Source: Cryptomeria japonica (lineage: Eukaryota; Streptophyta; Pinopsida; Cupressales; Cupressaceae). From it: a stretch of DNA of 64,000 nt. Positions within the stretch are counted from its first letter, which is position 1; each line of letters starts with the position of its first letter. The position numbers and the translations under genes are program-made. Below, piece after piece: positions 47,885 through 63,685 of the stretch. The stretch is taken from the NCBI RefSeq assembly GCF_030272615.1, contig NC_081410.1, positions 122,264,640-122,328,639 of the forward strand, written 5' to 3'. The notes beneath the pieces were generated by a model, which saw nothing but the letters and a program-made list of their open reading frames with translations, did no database searches and was not told where the DNA came from.

Positions 47885-50216
47885 ACTTCTACATTGCGTC
47901 GGTAGGGTATGACTCTCGATGTTCTAGTGATTTGGAATGCATGACAAGGGCATGCCTAGCGTAAACATGCCCACCCGAACGTGCTTGCGATGTCGGTTTG
48001 TGCACATGAGGAACAAAATCAATTCTAGCCAATCTTGCAACTTTTCCTTGCAAGCAATTGACAGTTTTTTGAGCAGGCGAAAAAATGCTACTAATTGAAA
48101 ATGGCTCCGAGTCATCGAAAACCGAGATAGGCCATTGTAGAGGAGCCTCACGTGACCCCACAAGATCAAACAGATCGACCGTATGTGTCGTGGATTGGAA
48201 GAAATAGTTCGTCAAATTTTGACAATTTTTTGGACTCAGGGCACTTGAGAGATCTCACCGGTAGGGTATGACTCTCGATGTTCTGGTGCTTTGGGATGCA
48301 TGACAGGGGCATGCCTAGCATAAACATGCCCACCTAGACGTGCTCATGACGTTGGTTTGTGCACACGAGGGGCATAATCAATTCTAGCCAATCTTGCAAC
48401 TTTTCCTTGCAAGCAATTGACGATTTTTTGAGCAGGCGAAAAAATGCTACTAATTGAAAATGGCTTCAAGTCATCAAAAAATGAGATAGAACATTGTAGA
48501 GGAGCCTCACACGACCCCACAGGATCAAACAGATTGACCGTATGTGTCGTGGATTGGAAGAAACAGTTCGTCAAATTTTGACAATTTTTTGGATTCAGGG
48601 CACTTGAGAGATCTCACCGGTAGGGTATGACTCTTGACGTTCTGGTGCTTTGGGATGCACGACAGGGGAATGCCTAGCGTAAACATGCCCACCCGGACGC
48701 GCTCACGATGTCGGTTTGTGCACACGAGGAACATAATCAATTCTAGCCAATCTTGCAACTTTTCCTTGCAAGCAACTGACGATTTTTTGAGCAGGTGAAA
48801 AATGCTACTAATTGAAAATGGCTTCGAGTCGTCGAAAACTGAGATGGGACATTGTAGAGGAGCCTCATGCGACCCCATGGGATCAAACAGATCGACCGTA
48901 TGTGTCGTGGATTGGAAGAAACAGCTCATCAAATTTTGACAATTTTTTGGACTCAAGGCACTTGAGAGATCTCACAGGTAGGGTATGACTCTCGACGTTC
49001 TGGTGCTTTGGGATGTATGAAAGGGACATGCCTAGTGTAAACATGCCCACCCAAATGCGCTCGCGACGTCGATTTGTGCACATGAGGAACATAATCAATT
49101 CTAGCCAATCTTGCAACTTTTCCTTGCAAGCAACTGACGGTTTTTTGAGCAGGCGAAAAAATGCTACTAATTGAAAATGGCTTCGTGTCATCAAAAATCG
49201 AGATAGACCATTGTAGAGGAGCCTCACGCGATTCCATGGGATCAAACGGATCGATTGTATGTGTCGTGGATTGGAAGAAACAGTTCGTCAAATTTTGACA
49301 ATTTTTTGGACTCAGGGCACTTGAGAGATCTCACCGGTAGGGTATGACTCTTGACGTTCTGGTGCTTTGGGATGCACGATAGGGGCATGCCTAGCGTAAA
49401 CATGCCCACCTGGACACGCTTGCGATGTCGGTTTGTGCACATGAGGAACATAATCAATTCTAGCCAATCTTGCAACTTTTCCTTGCAAGCAACTGATGAT
49501 TTTTTGAGTAGGCAAAAAAATGCTACTAATTGAAAATGGCTCCGAGTGGTCAAAAACCGAGATAGGCCATTGTAGAGGAGCCTCACGTGACCCCACGGGA
49601 TCAAAAAGATTGACCGTATGTGTCGTAGATTGGAAGAAACAGTCCGTCAAATTTTGATAATTTTTTGGACTCATGGCACTTGAGAGATCTCACCGGTAGG
49701 GTAAGACTCTCGACGTTCTGGTGCTTTGGGATGCACGACAAGGGAATTCCTAGCATAAAAATGCCGACCCAGATGCGCTCATGATGTCTGTTTGTGCACA
49801 CGAGGAACAAAATCAATTCTAGCCAATCTTGCAACTTTTCCTTGCAAGCAATTGACAGTTTTTTGAGCAGGCGAAAAATGCTACCAATTGAAAATGGTTC
49901 CGAGTTGTCGAAAACCGAGATAGGCCATTGTAGAGGAGCCTCATGCAACCCCACAGGATCAAACAGATCAACCGTACGTGTCGTGGATTGGAAGAAATAG
50001 TCCGTCAAATTTTAACAATTTTTTGGACTCAAGGCACTTGAGAGATCGCACCGGTAGGGTATGACTCTCGACATTTTGGTGCTTTGGGATGCACGACAGG
50101 GGCATGCCTAGCGTAAACTTTCCCACCCGGACATGCTCGCGATGTTAGTTTGTGCACATGAGGAACAAAATTTGACCATTGCGAGCGTGAGGGTGCTCTT
50201 GCACCAAACACATTGT
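47885..50216 (-). repeat. 358-bp tandem array between convergent genes (right, about 6.5 units)
   Basis: Junctions with gtcaaattttgac recur near 48211, 48571, 48927, 49288, 49648 and 50005. It is the inverted counterpart of 16782-18735 with one more unit. Minus-strand frames of about 112-143 codons recur per unit (for example 49291-48953, 49674-49312), with REAPLQW and KVARLARID text similar to the left array. The outer edge sequence gagggtgctcttgcaccaaa (50190-50209) matches that at 16783-16805. Confidence 0.9.
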
Positions 50217-50708
50217 TGTTTAAATTCATATTGTCGATTTTTGTTGTTTATATTCATATTGTTAATTACATATGCAAATATTCATTTAAATTTATAAAAG
50301 GGCAGCCACCAAATACAACGAATACACAATAATGAACTGAATACAAGGAGTTTTGTAGGCTTAATTCAACATTTTAGAAATTTTATCAAATCATATTCCA
50401 CGATTGCAATGCTTTATATTATATATTTTTGTTGTTTATATTCATATTGTTGATTACATATGCAAATATTCATTTAAATTTATAAAAGGACAACCACAAA
50501 ATACAACGAATACAAAATAATGAACTCATTACACATTTATTGGATCGAATATCGATATTTATATATATAAAAAATGGCATGTCTACCAAGTCAATACAAG
50601 TATTACAAAAATATGGCATATGCCATGTCCAAATCGATATACAATAAAAATGTAGAATATATCTACATGTATTGGTCATTCTATGACCATAAGTAACACT
50701 ATATGATC
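50217..50708. other. Gene A 3' flank, right copy
   Basis: AT-rich, with the duplicated aatattcatttaaatttata block (near 50278 and 50468) mirroring 16500-16745. No gene. Confidence 0.6.
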
Positions 50709-53333
50709 CTAAACTTCTGGTGGATCATCAAAATCAAGCCTCTTCGGCGCAGTACACAGCTCTGTAGATGGCTGCAAAACCACAATTCAAAAGCCAAGTT
50801 AGAATTCTTTTGTAGAAAATAGTTCACAATTAACATCATAACTATGCATTTAACTTTAATTCCTTTGCAATTGAAATGTAGATTACCTCATCGGCTGATC
50901 CAAGAGCTAATGTCTTCGCTCTCCTCTCCTTGTCACTCTTAGGAGTTTTCTTGAAGATATACTTAAATTGATCCACGTTATGGCCGTACCGCGAAGGAGT
51001 CTATTGTATATTAAATGTACAATTAATACAATGTACTAACATAAATATATCAAAAACACTTAAAAGCTATAATATAGAGAACAATGATGTACCTGTGCCT
51101 GAGATGCTTCTCCAATGGACTAAGGATGGCTCACCATCAATGTAGAAACTGACGCTATTACCTATACAAAAAATGTACAAAGATTAAATACAATTAATAT
51201 AATGATAAGTATTGAAGGTTGAAAACAATTAATTTTACATATCAAACAAAAGTGTACCAGATCCTGAGATGCTTCTCCAGTGCAAGGAGGAGGGTTCGCC
51301 ATTGACGAAATATGTATGGATATTTTTTGTATGAAAAAAATATAAGATTATAATATATCACAAGTTCACATGTACGCGTGCATATAATCATGAAATCAAG
51401 AAAATAAAGTAGAGATACATACCTCCGCCCTCTTTTGATCTGCAGGCGAATCAGTTGCATTCAACATATCCACAAAGCTCAATGGCCGATGTACATGTAA
51501 AATAGACAAAAAACACTAATCAATCTACAAACCCCAACTAATACTTGATTTCAACATTTTCAAACAATTGTACAACTAAAAATGTGTTCAATTACCTTCT
51601 TCACACGTTTTGGTGTCTTCGAAAAATTCTTTTTCTTAGGATGAGCCCTAGACGCGGAGGGGGTACCCTAAAAACACAAAATTAACATGAGATATTAGTA
51701 TAGATAATAAATTAAACATAATTTTAAAAATCTAAAATGAAATGGCTTGCATATTCAATCAAAACAATACATAAAAAGAGTTGTAAAAAATATCATACCG
51801 TATAGCCTTGTAGGCCAAAATCGAACGCTGAGAGCGTGATGTCATCAATCTGGGACATTTCGTCCCCTGTCAACACCTACAAACTAGAAATTGGACCAAT
51901 CATTAAAGATAGTTAGTATATCTTGTATTTTTTTGAATTTAAAGTGTACTATTCTTTTTTAACGTGTTACAAAATTTATACCTCAGGCGTCGAAGTTGCA
52001 GCTGTGGTAACTGGGGGAGGTGTATGGGATACCGCTGCTGTATCTTGAAATGCATATTATTTGTCTCAATTTAAATCGATGTATAAATTAAAATTCATTT
52101 ATGTAATTACAAAATTAAAGTGGCTAATAAATAAAATGTTATGAATTCAAATCAACACACCTGTGTCTGTGGCTCATGGGTAAACACCATGTCCATCAAC
52201 TCATCTGTCAGCGCGACATCCTCAACCATGTGAGCCTGACATCTACAAGCACAAATCATGCATAGATGATATGAGTATCCATCTGCACTGGCTGCATCAT
52301 CTATCCCCGAGCATATCCCCAAGCAACTGACACACATATGCTCGATGGGCTCTCTGTCACCCTCTAACGGCTCATCATCCAATACAATAGGGTGTGCTAA
52401 TGATGTCCCATGCTAGATGATGGTACCAGTCAATGCTGTGGCCGCCTGAAGAGTCTGTAGCTCCATCGACTCTTTCAGCTCTAATGGGACAACTTGATGC
52501 ACCTTGGGTTTGGGTGTTAGGGGGCGGCGACTCTCCCCGGCTAATCGCCTATGGGCTCCAGGTCTATCTTGGGCAGAGCCACCACCTCTATAATGAAACT
52601 CTCTCATGTCAAAATAATTTGGGCGCACATTGAGCACAAACTCACAATATATTTTTCTCAACAAATATAATGGTACCTCATAATTATTACAAGGTGGATC
52701 GTCAAAGACCATCCACCACCTCTGCCAAAAATTATTCTTCATTTGCACATTGGTACACCAATGTATGGGAAACCTCTTTGCATTAGGAGGTAATGACTGA
52801 CCAGTTTTGGGGTCAGCAAAAAGGGCACATATTTGTTGTTTAGAAATATTTTTGTTTTTAACTCCATTGTATGATAGCCCATTGGCATAGAATTGACGAC
52901 ACCTATCCCTAAAGCTTCCCCATTTGGTAATTTATGTGGAAACAACTATGGCACCACTAGCTAATGTTTCTAGGCTAGTGGTGAGGGATTGATGATGGTC
53001 AAGTTCAGAAGTTTTCAATTTTACAATCAGTCTATTGATTTTGGATGTATTTTGCCCTAACTGATTAATTAATTCTTCCTGTGTTTCGGTTGTGCGGTCA
53101 AAAGGACGAATTGGGGGTTGTTCTTGTGTGTTTTCAGGAGGTGCATTTGGTTGTTCTTGTAGGTTTTTAGGAGGTGCATTTGGTTGTTCTTGTTCTGGAT
53201 TAGAAGAATCTGGTTTTTGAAACAAAAAATGAAAAAACCTAATCAAAATTAATGAAATTAAATTCAAAATGTAAAACAAATTGCATAAACCAGAAAGAAA
53301 GACAAAAATAAACAAAAACTAACCTTGATCCAT
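50709..53333 (-). pseudogene. Gene A, right copy: multi-exon element gene of unknown function
   Basis: Exon 1 is 53333-53324 (ATGGATCAAG, GT donor); exon 2 starts at 53209 after an intact CAG acceptor and runs to about 52161. The smaller downstream exons are collinear with the left copy, ending DFDDPPEV and stop at 50709. Exon 2 keeps PNAPPEN repeats, the INQLGQNTSKINRLIVKLK helix, FWQRWWMVFDDPPCNNYEVP and a Cys cluster (HMCVSCLGIC...HLCMICACRCQAH) that may bind zinc. Lesions: a stop after SGAIVVST near 52935, a frameshift near 52740, a TAG near 52415 and a stop in the exon near 51120. Donors lost in the left copy are intact here (TATACG|GTATGA; GATCTG|GTACAC). I do not recognise the family. 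Confidence 0.64.
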
Positions 53334-53454
53334 AGCCTAGAGGACAAATTTAGCACCCCGTTCGCGGTTTAGGTTAGAAAATGGGAAAAAAACAAAGTAA
53401 AAAATGCGCTTTTCGGGTAAATGAGGACCCAGTTTTTTTTAAAAACTTTTTTTA

Positions 53455-53680
53455 TCACGCACCGCGTATGCGGTTTTACTAGGATTATTAGCACGTGCAT
53501 GCTCATTTTCCTATAAGCAGTGCGTACGCGCTAATTTTCCTAGGCGTAGCGTGTACGCACTCAGTTTCCTAAACGCAACACGTACATGCTACCTTTTCTA
53601 GGCTCGGGAAGAACAAACCTAAGCATGTACACAGGAATTTTAAATTTTAAAACCGCGTACGTGTTGCCTGTTTTTCCAAG
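53455..53680. repeat. Subterminal palindrome cluster, right copy inner
   Basis: GCGTACGC-type cores (gcgtacgcgc, cgtgtacgcac, cgcgtacgtg) spaced 30-40 bases, just inside the terminus at 53732. Mirrors 13335-13550. Confidence 0.75.
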
Positions 53681-53689
53681 TTTTTTTTG

Positions 53690-53732
53690 GGTGGTGTCCA
53701 CTTTTCTGACCGCCATCTTTGTGCACACGCCC
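53690..53732 (-). repeat. Element terminal motif, right inner copy
   Basis: On the minus strand GGGCGTGTGCACAAAGATGG, then CGGTCAGAAAAGTGGACACC. It is the exact inverted counterpart of the 13265 terminus. Confidence 0.85.
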
Positions 53733-53733
53733 A

Positions 53734-54568
53734 TATAGAATATCATATTATACAATAGTGTGTATGCGTTGTTTATAGTAAAAAGAGTGCGTACGTGCTG
53801 TTTATAGGAAAATGAGCACGTACGCGCTGCTTACACCATAAGTACCTCGTACGCACTTTTTAAACTTGTAGTACCCCGTACACACTTTTGACTGTTTAGG
53901 CTTGGAAATAGGCCTGGATGACAAAGCTACGGTTTGGAAGTTTGATTTCCCTCCATTTCTCTTATTTTTGACTTGTTTTATTTTATCAACTTGGTTTATC
54001 GACTTTGTCATCATCAGTTTTACACTTCATCAAGTGGGTATTTCTAAAATTGCCACCATATTTTCACCCATCTTCTGAGCTTTCTAGCCATATAAGTTTT
54101 TTTCAATTTGAACAACAATAACATATTATTATTGAATTTCTTTTACTAGTGTCTCCATAGTTCTCACAGACATGGGTGCACCATTTTTTGAATAACTTTT
54201 GATATACTTATCCAAATTTAAAAAAAAAAAATATATTATTGTAGTGCACTTGATTCTTTACAATTTCAAAAAAAAAATTGTATTTTCTATTTGTTTAGTG
54301 CAACTTATGCTTCGCGCACAAACAGGTACCTAATTTTCAAGATGTGCTCGATTGGAAAAATCATAGAAAACAAAATACTCAACAAAAAATTACAAAAAAA
54401 TACACATCTTCTAGTGCTCACTCTTAACTATCTTTCTGCCAAAGGATTTGTCAAAATACTAAATCTAACTATGACTTTTTTGGTGTGCACATCAGACACT
54501 ATGTTATGTTTTTAAAAAAGTGTCCACTTATACCCCCCTTTTTGACCACCATCTTTGTGCACTTACCC
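53734..54568 (-). repeat. Long terminal inverted repeat, right arm
   Basis: Inverted match to 42063-43067, about 0.84 kb. Includes further palindrome cores at 53755-53885 and ends with the complement of GGGTAAGTGCACAAAGATGG at 54568. Confidence 0.82.
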
Positions 54569-55259
54569 TACTCTAATTGTGGATACAGATAAAGAGATCT
54601 CTAACCATCTGATTATCAAGTGTTGAAGGTTAATTTGGGAGTATGGATAAAACAATTATAAATTGAGAATAATCAATCTATCGTTACTTCCATCATTTGT
54701 AAAATGAATAAGCAATTAGACCAAGGATAAGCTAAAAGAATAGGGACTTCAATTGACCTCTTATATTAAACACCTAGTTATACCTCTTCAATATTCTCAA
54801 GTGTTGCTTTCTATACCTACTATTATCTCTCATGAGCATGCCTTAGCAATTGATGAGAAGAAATATATTGCTAATGTAACAAAGCAATGACTCAATGAAT
54901 TAGTAGCTCATGGGTCCATGGTTATTAAAGATTCCACAACCACACATTAAAGAGTGACAACTACGACACTTTGGCCAGAGTTTTAATTTTCATAAAATTC
55001 ATTGTTTACTCACCTCTTACTCGACTTGGACAATACTCTCTTCCTAGGGTTTGGTAAAAAGATTACAATCACAAATACTTAATGGTATGAACTTCCCTGT
55101 TGCATCTACAACCTAGAATATAGAGTCACTTCTCCTAAATAGTTGTCGTTAGAGCCACCAATCAGCAAGCAATTCCTGGGCACAAGGAAACTCACGTTCA
55201 AATTCAAACTCATCATTATTCCCGCATGATTGTAATAAAGTGTTTGATCACATAAAAAA
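54569..55259. other. Spacer right of the transposon complex, no gene seen
   Basis: AT-rich sequence with no recognisable motif. It does not continue the sequence left of 12322, so the complex cannot be treated as one simple insertion between these flanks. Confidence 0.45.
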
Positions 55260-56070
55260 TGGGATAGCCTTTGATCAAATATGATTCTTGTAGTGCATAG
55301 AAGACATTATTTGTGATAAGTTTAGCGCATATATAGGCACACAAACTATTCTATAGGATGCCTCAAATAAATGTGATCTCATGGAATATCGTGATTGTAG
55401 GATATACACAAAAGGGATTTGTTGAACAGGATTCAAAACTTTCAAGCAAATGCAATTGGTAGGTGTAAACACATAATCCAAAACCTTTTCCAACATCATC
55501 CCTTCCTGCACCAAAATGGAGCTTTGGAACAAGGTATGCAATCAATCAAAAGATAAAAGTTAGAGAGACTTTATCATATGTATGGACACCCATAAAACCT
55601 TAAAGAAAGTGCCCAAATATTTGTCAAATATTATCATTTAAAATGCTCTAATAGACATATATAAAGAATTGGGAAGCATAAAGAAGGAACATAAACTATT
55701 TGATAAAATATCTCGAATAAATGTGGTCCCATGGAATACCATGATCACAGGATATGCAAAATTATGTGAAATATTTGATAGAATGTCTTGAAGAAAAGTG
55801 TACTCATGGAATGCACCCATTGCAGATTATACACAAAATCAAATTTTCAATAATCTTTAGGAACTTTCAAGAAAATGTAATTGGTAGGTGTAAATCCAAA
55901 CTTTGCAACCTTTTCTAGCATCCTCATAGCTTGTACCAAAATTGGAGCTTTAGGACATGATATGGACATCCTTCAAATCATAAAGGATAGATCAATTTAT
56001 TAGATGGCATGGTTAGAACTACCCCAATAGACATTTATGTAAAATGTAGAAGCATAGACAAGGGGTGTGA
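55260..56070 (+). pseudogene. PPR-repeat protein remnant
   Basis: A plus-strand reading across frames gives FKQMQLVGVNT, a SNIIPSCTKM-like stretch, NALIDIYKELGSIKKEHKLF, DKISRINVVPWNTMITGYAK, VYSWNAPIADYTQN and a second PNFATFSSILIACTKIGALG-like stretch near 55895-55945. This is the repeating unit of plant organellar PPR proteins. Stops and shifts are dense, so it is an old pseudogene. Confidence 0.82.
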
Positions 56071-60399
<4,329 letters not shown>

Positions 60400-61180
60400 T
60401 TTAGTTTCAGAATACGTTCCAAAGTGCCTCATTAATTCAAATATATTTTGAGAGCATCCTTGAAAATTTCACTTTGTGCATATCCCACAAACATTCTATT
60501 CTTGAGACCACCTTCTTTTTAGGCATTTTGTCAACAGTTTTCATGCCTTGTTTACGCCTCCACATTTTCCATATATGTCTATTGGAGCATTTCCAACAAT
60601 AATATCTAATAAAAATTTGTCTTCAATTAAGCTTTAATATACATATGAAAAAATCCCTCTGTCAATTAAGGTTGTGGAGTTTGGCTCTAGATCCGTTGAT
60701 TGTATTTTGTTGAAATTTTCTGAAGCCTTTTGAACAATTCCTTTTACACATATCTTGCAAGCATGGCATTTCATGAGACCACATTTTTTAAGGCACTTTT
60801 TGCATACATATATATCAAAGCAGTTGCAACTATGATATCCCACATAATTCATTATCTTTCACTTGTGGTGGATGACCATACCTTGTTCCAAAGCTCCCAT
60901 TTTGACACAGGCAAGGAGGAGGATGGCAAAGATTGCAGCCGATTAGATCTTCCTGAAGGTTTCTGAAGCTTTTCCAATAGACACATTATGTGCATATCCT
61001 GCAATAGTAGCATTCTAGAAGACCAGGTTTCTGTGCATATCCTACAAACAATTTAGATGCGTTGTCTATTCTTCCACCTTTTGCACACATGTCTACAACA
61101 GGATTTCCTGAGGGACGCCCATACCCTGTTCCAAAGGTGCCATTTTTGGCACAGGCCATGAGTACGCATGAAAACTGTTT
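60400..61180 (-). pseudogene. PPR-repeat protein remnant
   Basis: On the minus strand from about 61175: CVLMACAKNGTFGTGYG, VVDMCAKGGRIDNASKLF and GYAQKPGL. A second repeat follows: ACVKMGALEQGMVIHH (about 60915-60865), CKKCLKKCGLMKCHACKICV and a KASENFNKIQ-like stretch. Frames change several times. It is the third PPR remnant in the window and the only one on the minus strand. Confidence 0.8.
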
Positions 61181-61317
61181 GGTTTGAAAAGTTTTTTGTC
61201 ATGTATGAACATAATATGGGCGGTAGGATAAAACGATTTAAAAAAGGTTTAAAATTTGCGCGGGCTTGAAAGCCAATGGAAACAAAGATGGTGAACGGTA
61301 AATGGGACGGTTGAAGA

Positions 61318-61560
61318 GGGCCGCGACTATTCTAGCTCCAAAATAGACCTTTCGTACAGCGTGCTAGTGATAGGATAGTAAATCGCAACCGTTAATTGCA
61401 AAATCGATGGTGTAAAACGTGACTAACATGCATGTTAGTCAATCCGTACTGTCTTTTAGGAGCCTGAATAGACGCGTTCGTTGAAGAGGGCCCACCAGCC
61501 ACCTAAGCATGGTCAGCACTTAGTGTGTGCTGTTTAAGCCAGCCCGTTGTGGGCCTGTTT
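61318..61560 (+). repeat. Dispersed block, copy 2, upstream of the PPR remnant
   Basis: 61318-61480 matches 8816-8985 directly; 61485-61555 matches 10436-10525 inverted. The block lies just upstream of the minus-strand PPR remnant, consistent with ancestral PPR-gene upstream DNA or a mobile fragment. Confidence 0.7.
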
Positions 61561-61655
61561 TCGAAGTGCAGTAGATAAAGCTCTCCTTAATAATCAAATA
61601 TTCAATTTAAAAATTATATATTAGTAGTATATTTATATTTAAAAAATATAGGTAA

Positions 61656-62193
61656 ATTATGCTGAGAGATATCTTATAATAGAAGGAAATCTGACGATTG
61701 CAAGAATATTAGTAGTATATAAGAGTTTCAAAAATATGGTTAATAATAGAGTTACAAGAGTGTAGTTTCTGGATTCGATTGTGTGTAAGATTTTTGGATC
61801 AACGTTTCGGATCACACTCCATGATCCATCATCAGGATGAAGAAAGTCATTTCACAGAGTGTGATCCGAAACGTTGATGCAAAAATCTTACACACAATTG
61901 AATCCAGAAATTACACTCTTGTATATGATGGATTGTGGAAATCTCTTAGAACTGAATAATAGAGTTGCTTAAGTATGACACTCTTCCACTATCATTTGAA
62001 TGTAACGGTTTCATATAGTTGGAGACAAGTGGCAAGGGTTCTATGTTATTTGGAGTAATAAAATAACACCTCCACAAAAACCAAAGATGGCATATTTCAT
62101 GCATTTACCCATCATTTGCATGTCAAATTGTTTCAAAATTGAATTTTTGTTTATGGACATTTTGATGTCATTGTAGATGTCTCTCAGCATAAT
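61656..62193. mobile_element. MITE-like unit with 19-base inverted ends
   Basis: The ends ATTATGCTGAGAGATATCT (61656) and the complement of ATTATGCTGAGAGACATCT (62193) differ at one base. Length is 538 bases with no coding capacity. The target duplication is unclear (at most 2 bases). It encloses the fold-back at 61753-61923. Confidence 0.62.
61753..61923. repeat. Perfect-length fold-back: 66-base arms, 39-base loop
   Basis: Arms 61753-61818 and 61858-61923 match inverted with three mismatches (centre gatccgaaacgttgat). Transcription would give a strong hairpin. The loop contains atgatccatcatcaggatga, a smaller partial repeat. Confidence 0.9.
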
Positions 62194-62196
62194 AAG

Positions 62197-63130
62197 CATC
62201 AATTTTTTTCATCTTTAATATAGTAATAATTAAATTATATAGGTTTAATAAAGCATTTTTCTTTCTAACAACCCCAATCATATATAACTAACAACTATTA
62301 ATAAATTAATAATATAATATTTTTTTCATATTCAAGGGAAATGGATAGGTAGGTCCAATATTTTGGAGCTTAGTTCTAGAAAGGGCAAACTCTCATTATT
62401 ATTCGGGATCAATGGTTAGGGTTCGAACATGTCTTCCAACCAAGGTAATTCTATGTGCACTACATCAATCTCAGATCTATATGAGACGAACCTAAAGCCT
62501 TTAACCAATTATGCCACCCGTTCAAACTAATGTTCATTTATTTATTGATTATCTATTAATCATTAATCTATGTTATCCACTATTTTCCAACATTCTCTAA
62601 TAGTGCTAACATAATAACATATTCAATTTATCAATTTTTATTTTTGTTTTTTTCATTTTGAAATTTAAAAAAAATACATGTAATAAAGCATCATTTTTTT
62701 TCATCTTTAATATAGTAATGATTAAATTATAGAGGTTTTATAAAACTTTTTTATTTCTAGCTACTCCTATCATTATATAACTAATATCTATTAATAAATC
62801 AACAATATTATACCTTTTTTTTATATTCGAGGGAAATCAACAAGTTAGTCCAACAACCTAGAGATTAGCTCTAGAAAGGTTGAGCCCCCCATAACCTCTT
62901 GGGATCGATGAATGGAGTCAGAATAAGCCTGCCAACCAAGATAAATCCAAGTGGAGAGAATCATTCCTATGACCTATAGGGGATAACCCAAAGCCCTTAA
63001 CCAAATATGGCACTCGGTCAAGCTCATTAACAATATTATGTTAATTTTTTTATTATTATTTATAAATTACTAATCTATGTTATGCATAATTTCCCAACAT
63101 TCCATAACATTGCTAACATAAGATTTTTTA
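62197..63130 (+). repeat. Tandem duplication, period about 492-496
   Basis: Two diverged copies. Matching points are catctttaatatagtaat at 62210 and 62702, and aaccaaggtaattc/aaccaagataaatc at 62438 and 62934. The first copy begins next to the MITE-like unit's right end. No gene. Confidence 0.75.
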
Positions 63131-63685
63131 TGTTTGTGCATTTCAACAATTTTTTTTGAATCTTAATTTCTTTTGAAAATGCACAATTAATAATATTTTC
63201 AAACTTTCAAATATATTTTTTGAATTTTGATACCAATAAAGTAACTATTTTTATAAAAAATTTGTGCAAGCAATGGTTTCCTCCAAATACAATTAATATT
63301 TGAAGTTTACTACACTCCTATGCTACATCCTCCTTGAAAATGTGAGAACCTCTATCAGTATATGGAAGAGATACATGGTTGACCTTTGGCATCCTCATTA
63401 CCATGTATGTTCTTTCTTTCAATGCATGAATGAATAATCAAATGTGGATTTATATTTTTGGAGCATCATTAAATTGCTTCAATTATATTTTTCCTGTCCT
63501 TTTCGTTTTCCACCTAATAAACTACACAAAATGAATTGTGATATTTGGCAAGATTTTCATGACAATTAAAGAATTCAAAGATTAGAGGATTTTCCTTATT
63601 GAAAATAATGAATGTGGTACCACAAATGAGTAAGTGCACATGGGGGACCAAATTTTTTTCACCCTTTTTTAATCCCTAGAGACCA
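63131..63685. other. AT-rich spacer, no gene seen
   Basis: No repeats or coding signal recognised. Confidence 0.4.

Larger units (their letters stand above)
42063..54568 (-). mobile_element. Two-gene DNA-transposon-like element, right copy
   Basis: Bounded by inverted ends: GGGTAAGTGCACAAAGATGG at 42063 and its complement ending at 54568. The inverted ends are long (42063-43067 and 53734-54568, roughly 0.84-1.0 kb). Inside are a CT tract, gene B (+), the 358-bp array and gene A (-). A second terminus of the left-copy type (GGGCGTGTGCAC) lies just inside the right inverted repeat at 53732. Flanking bases (atat on the left, tact on the right) give no exact target duplication. Orientation is given by gene A. 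Confidence 0.8.

Noticed and set aside
47885-50216. CRISPR-like array
   Set aside because: The whole 358-bp unit repeats without unique spacers, and the context is a plant transposon.
62395-62440. SINE/tRNA B-box-like ggttagggttcgaac
   Set aside because: No A box at proper distance and no tRNA-like fold; likely chance in a duplicated block.
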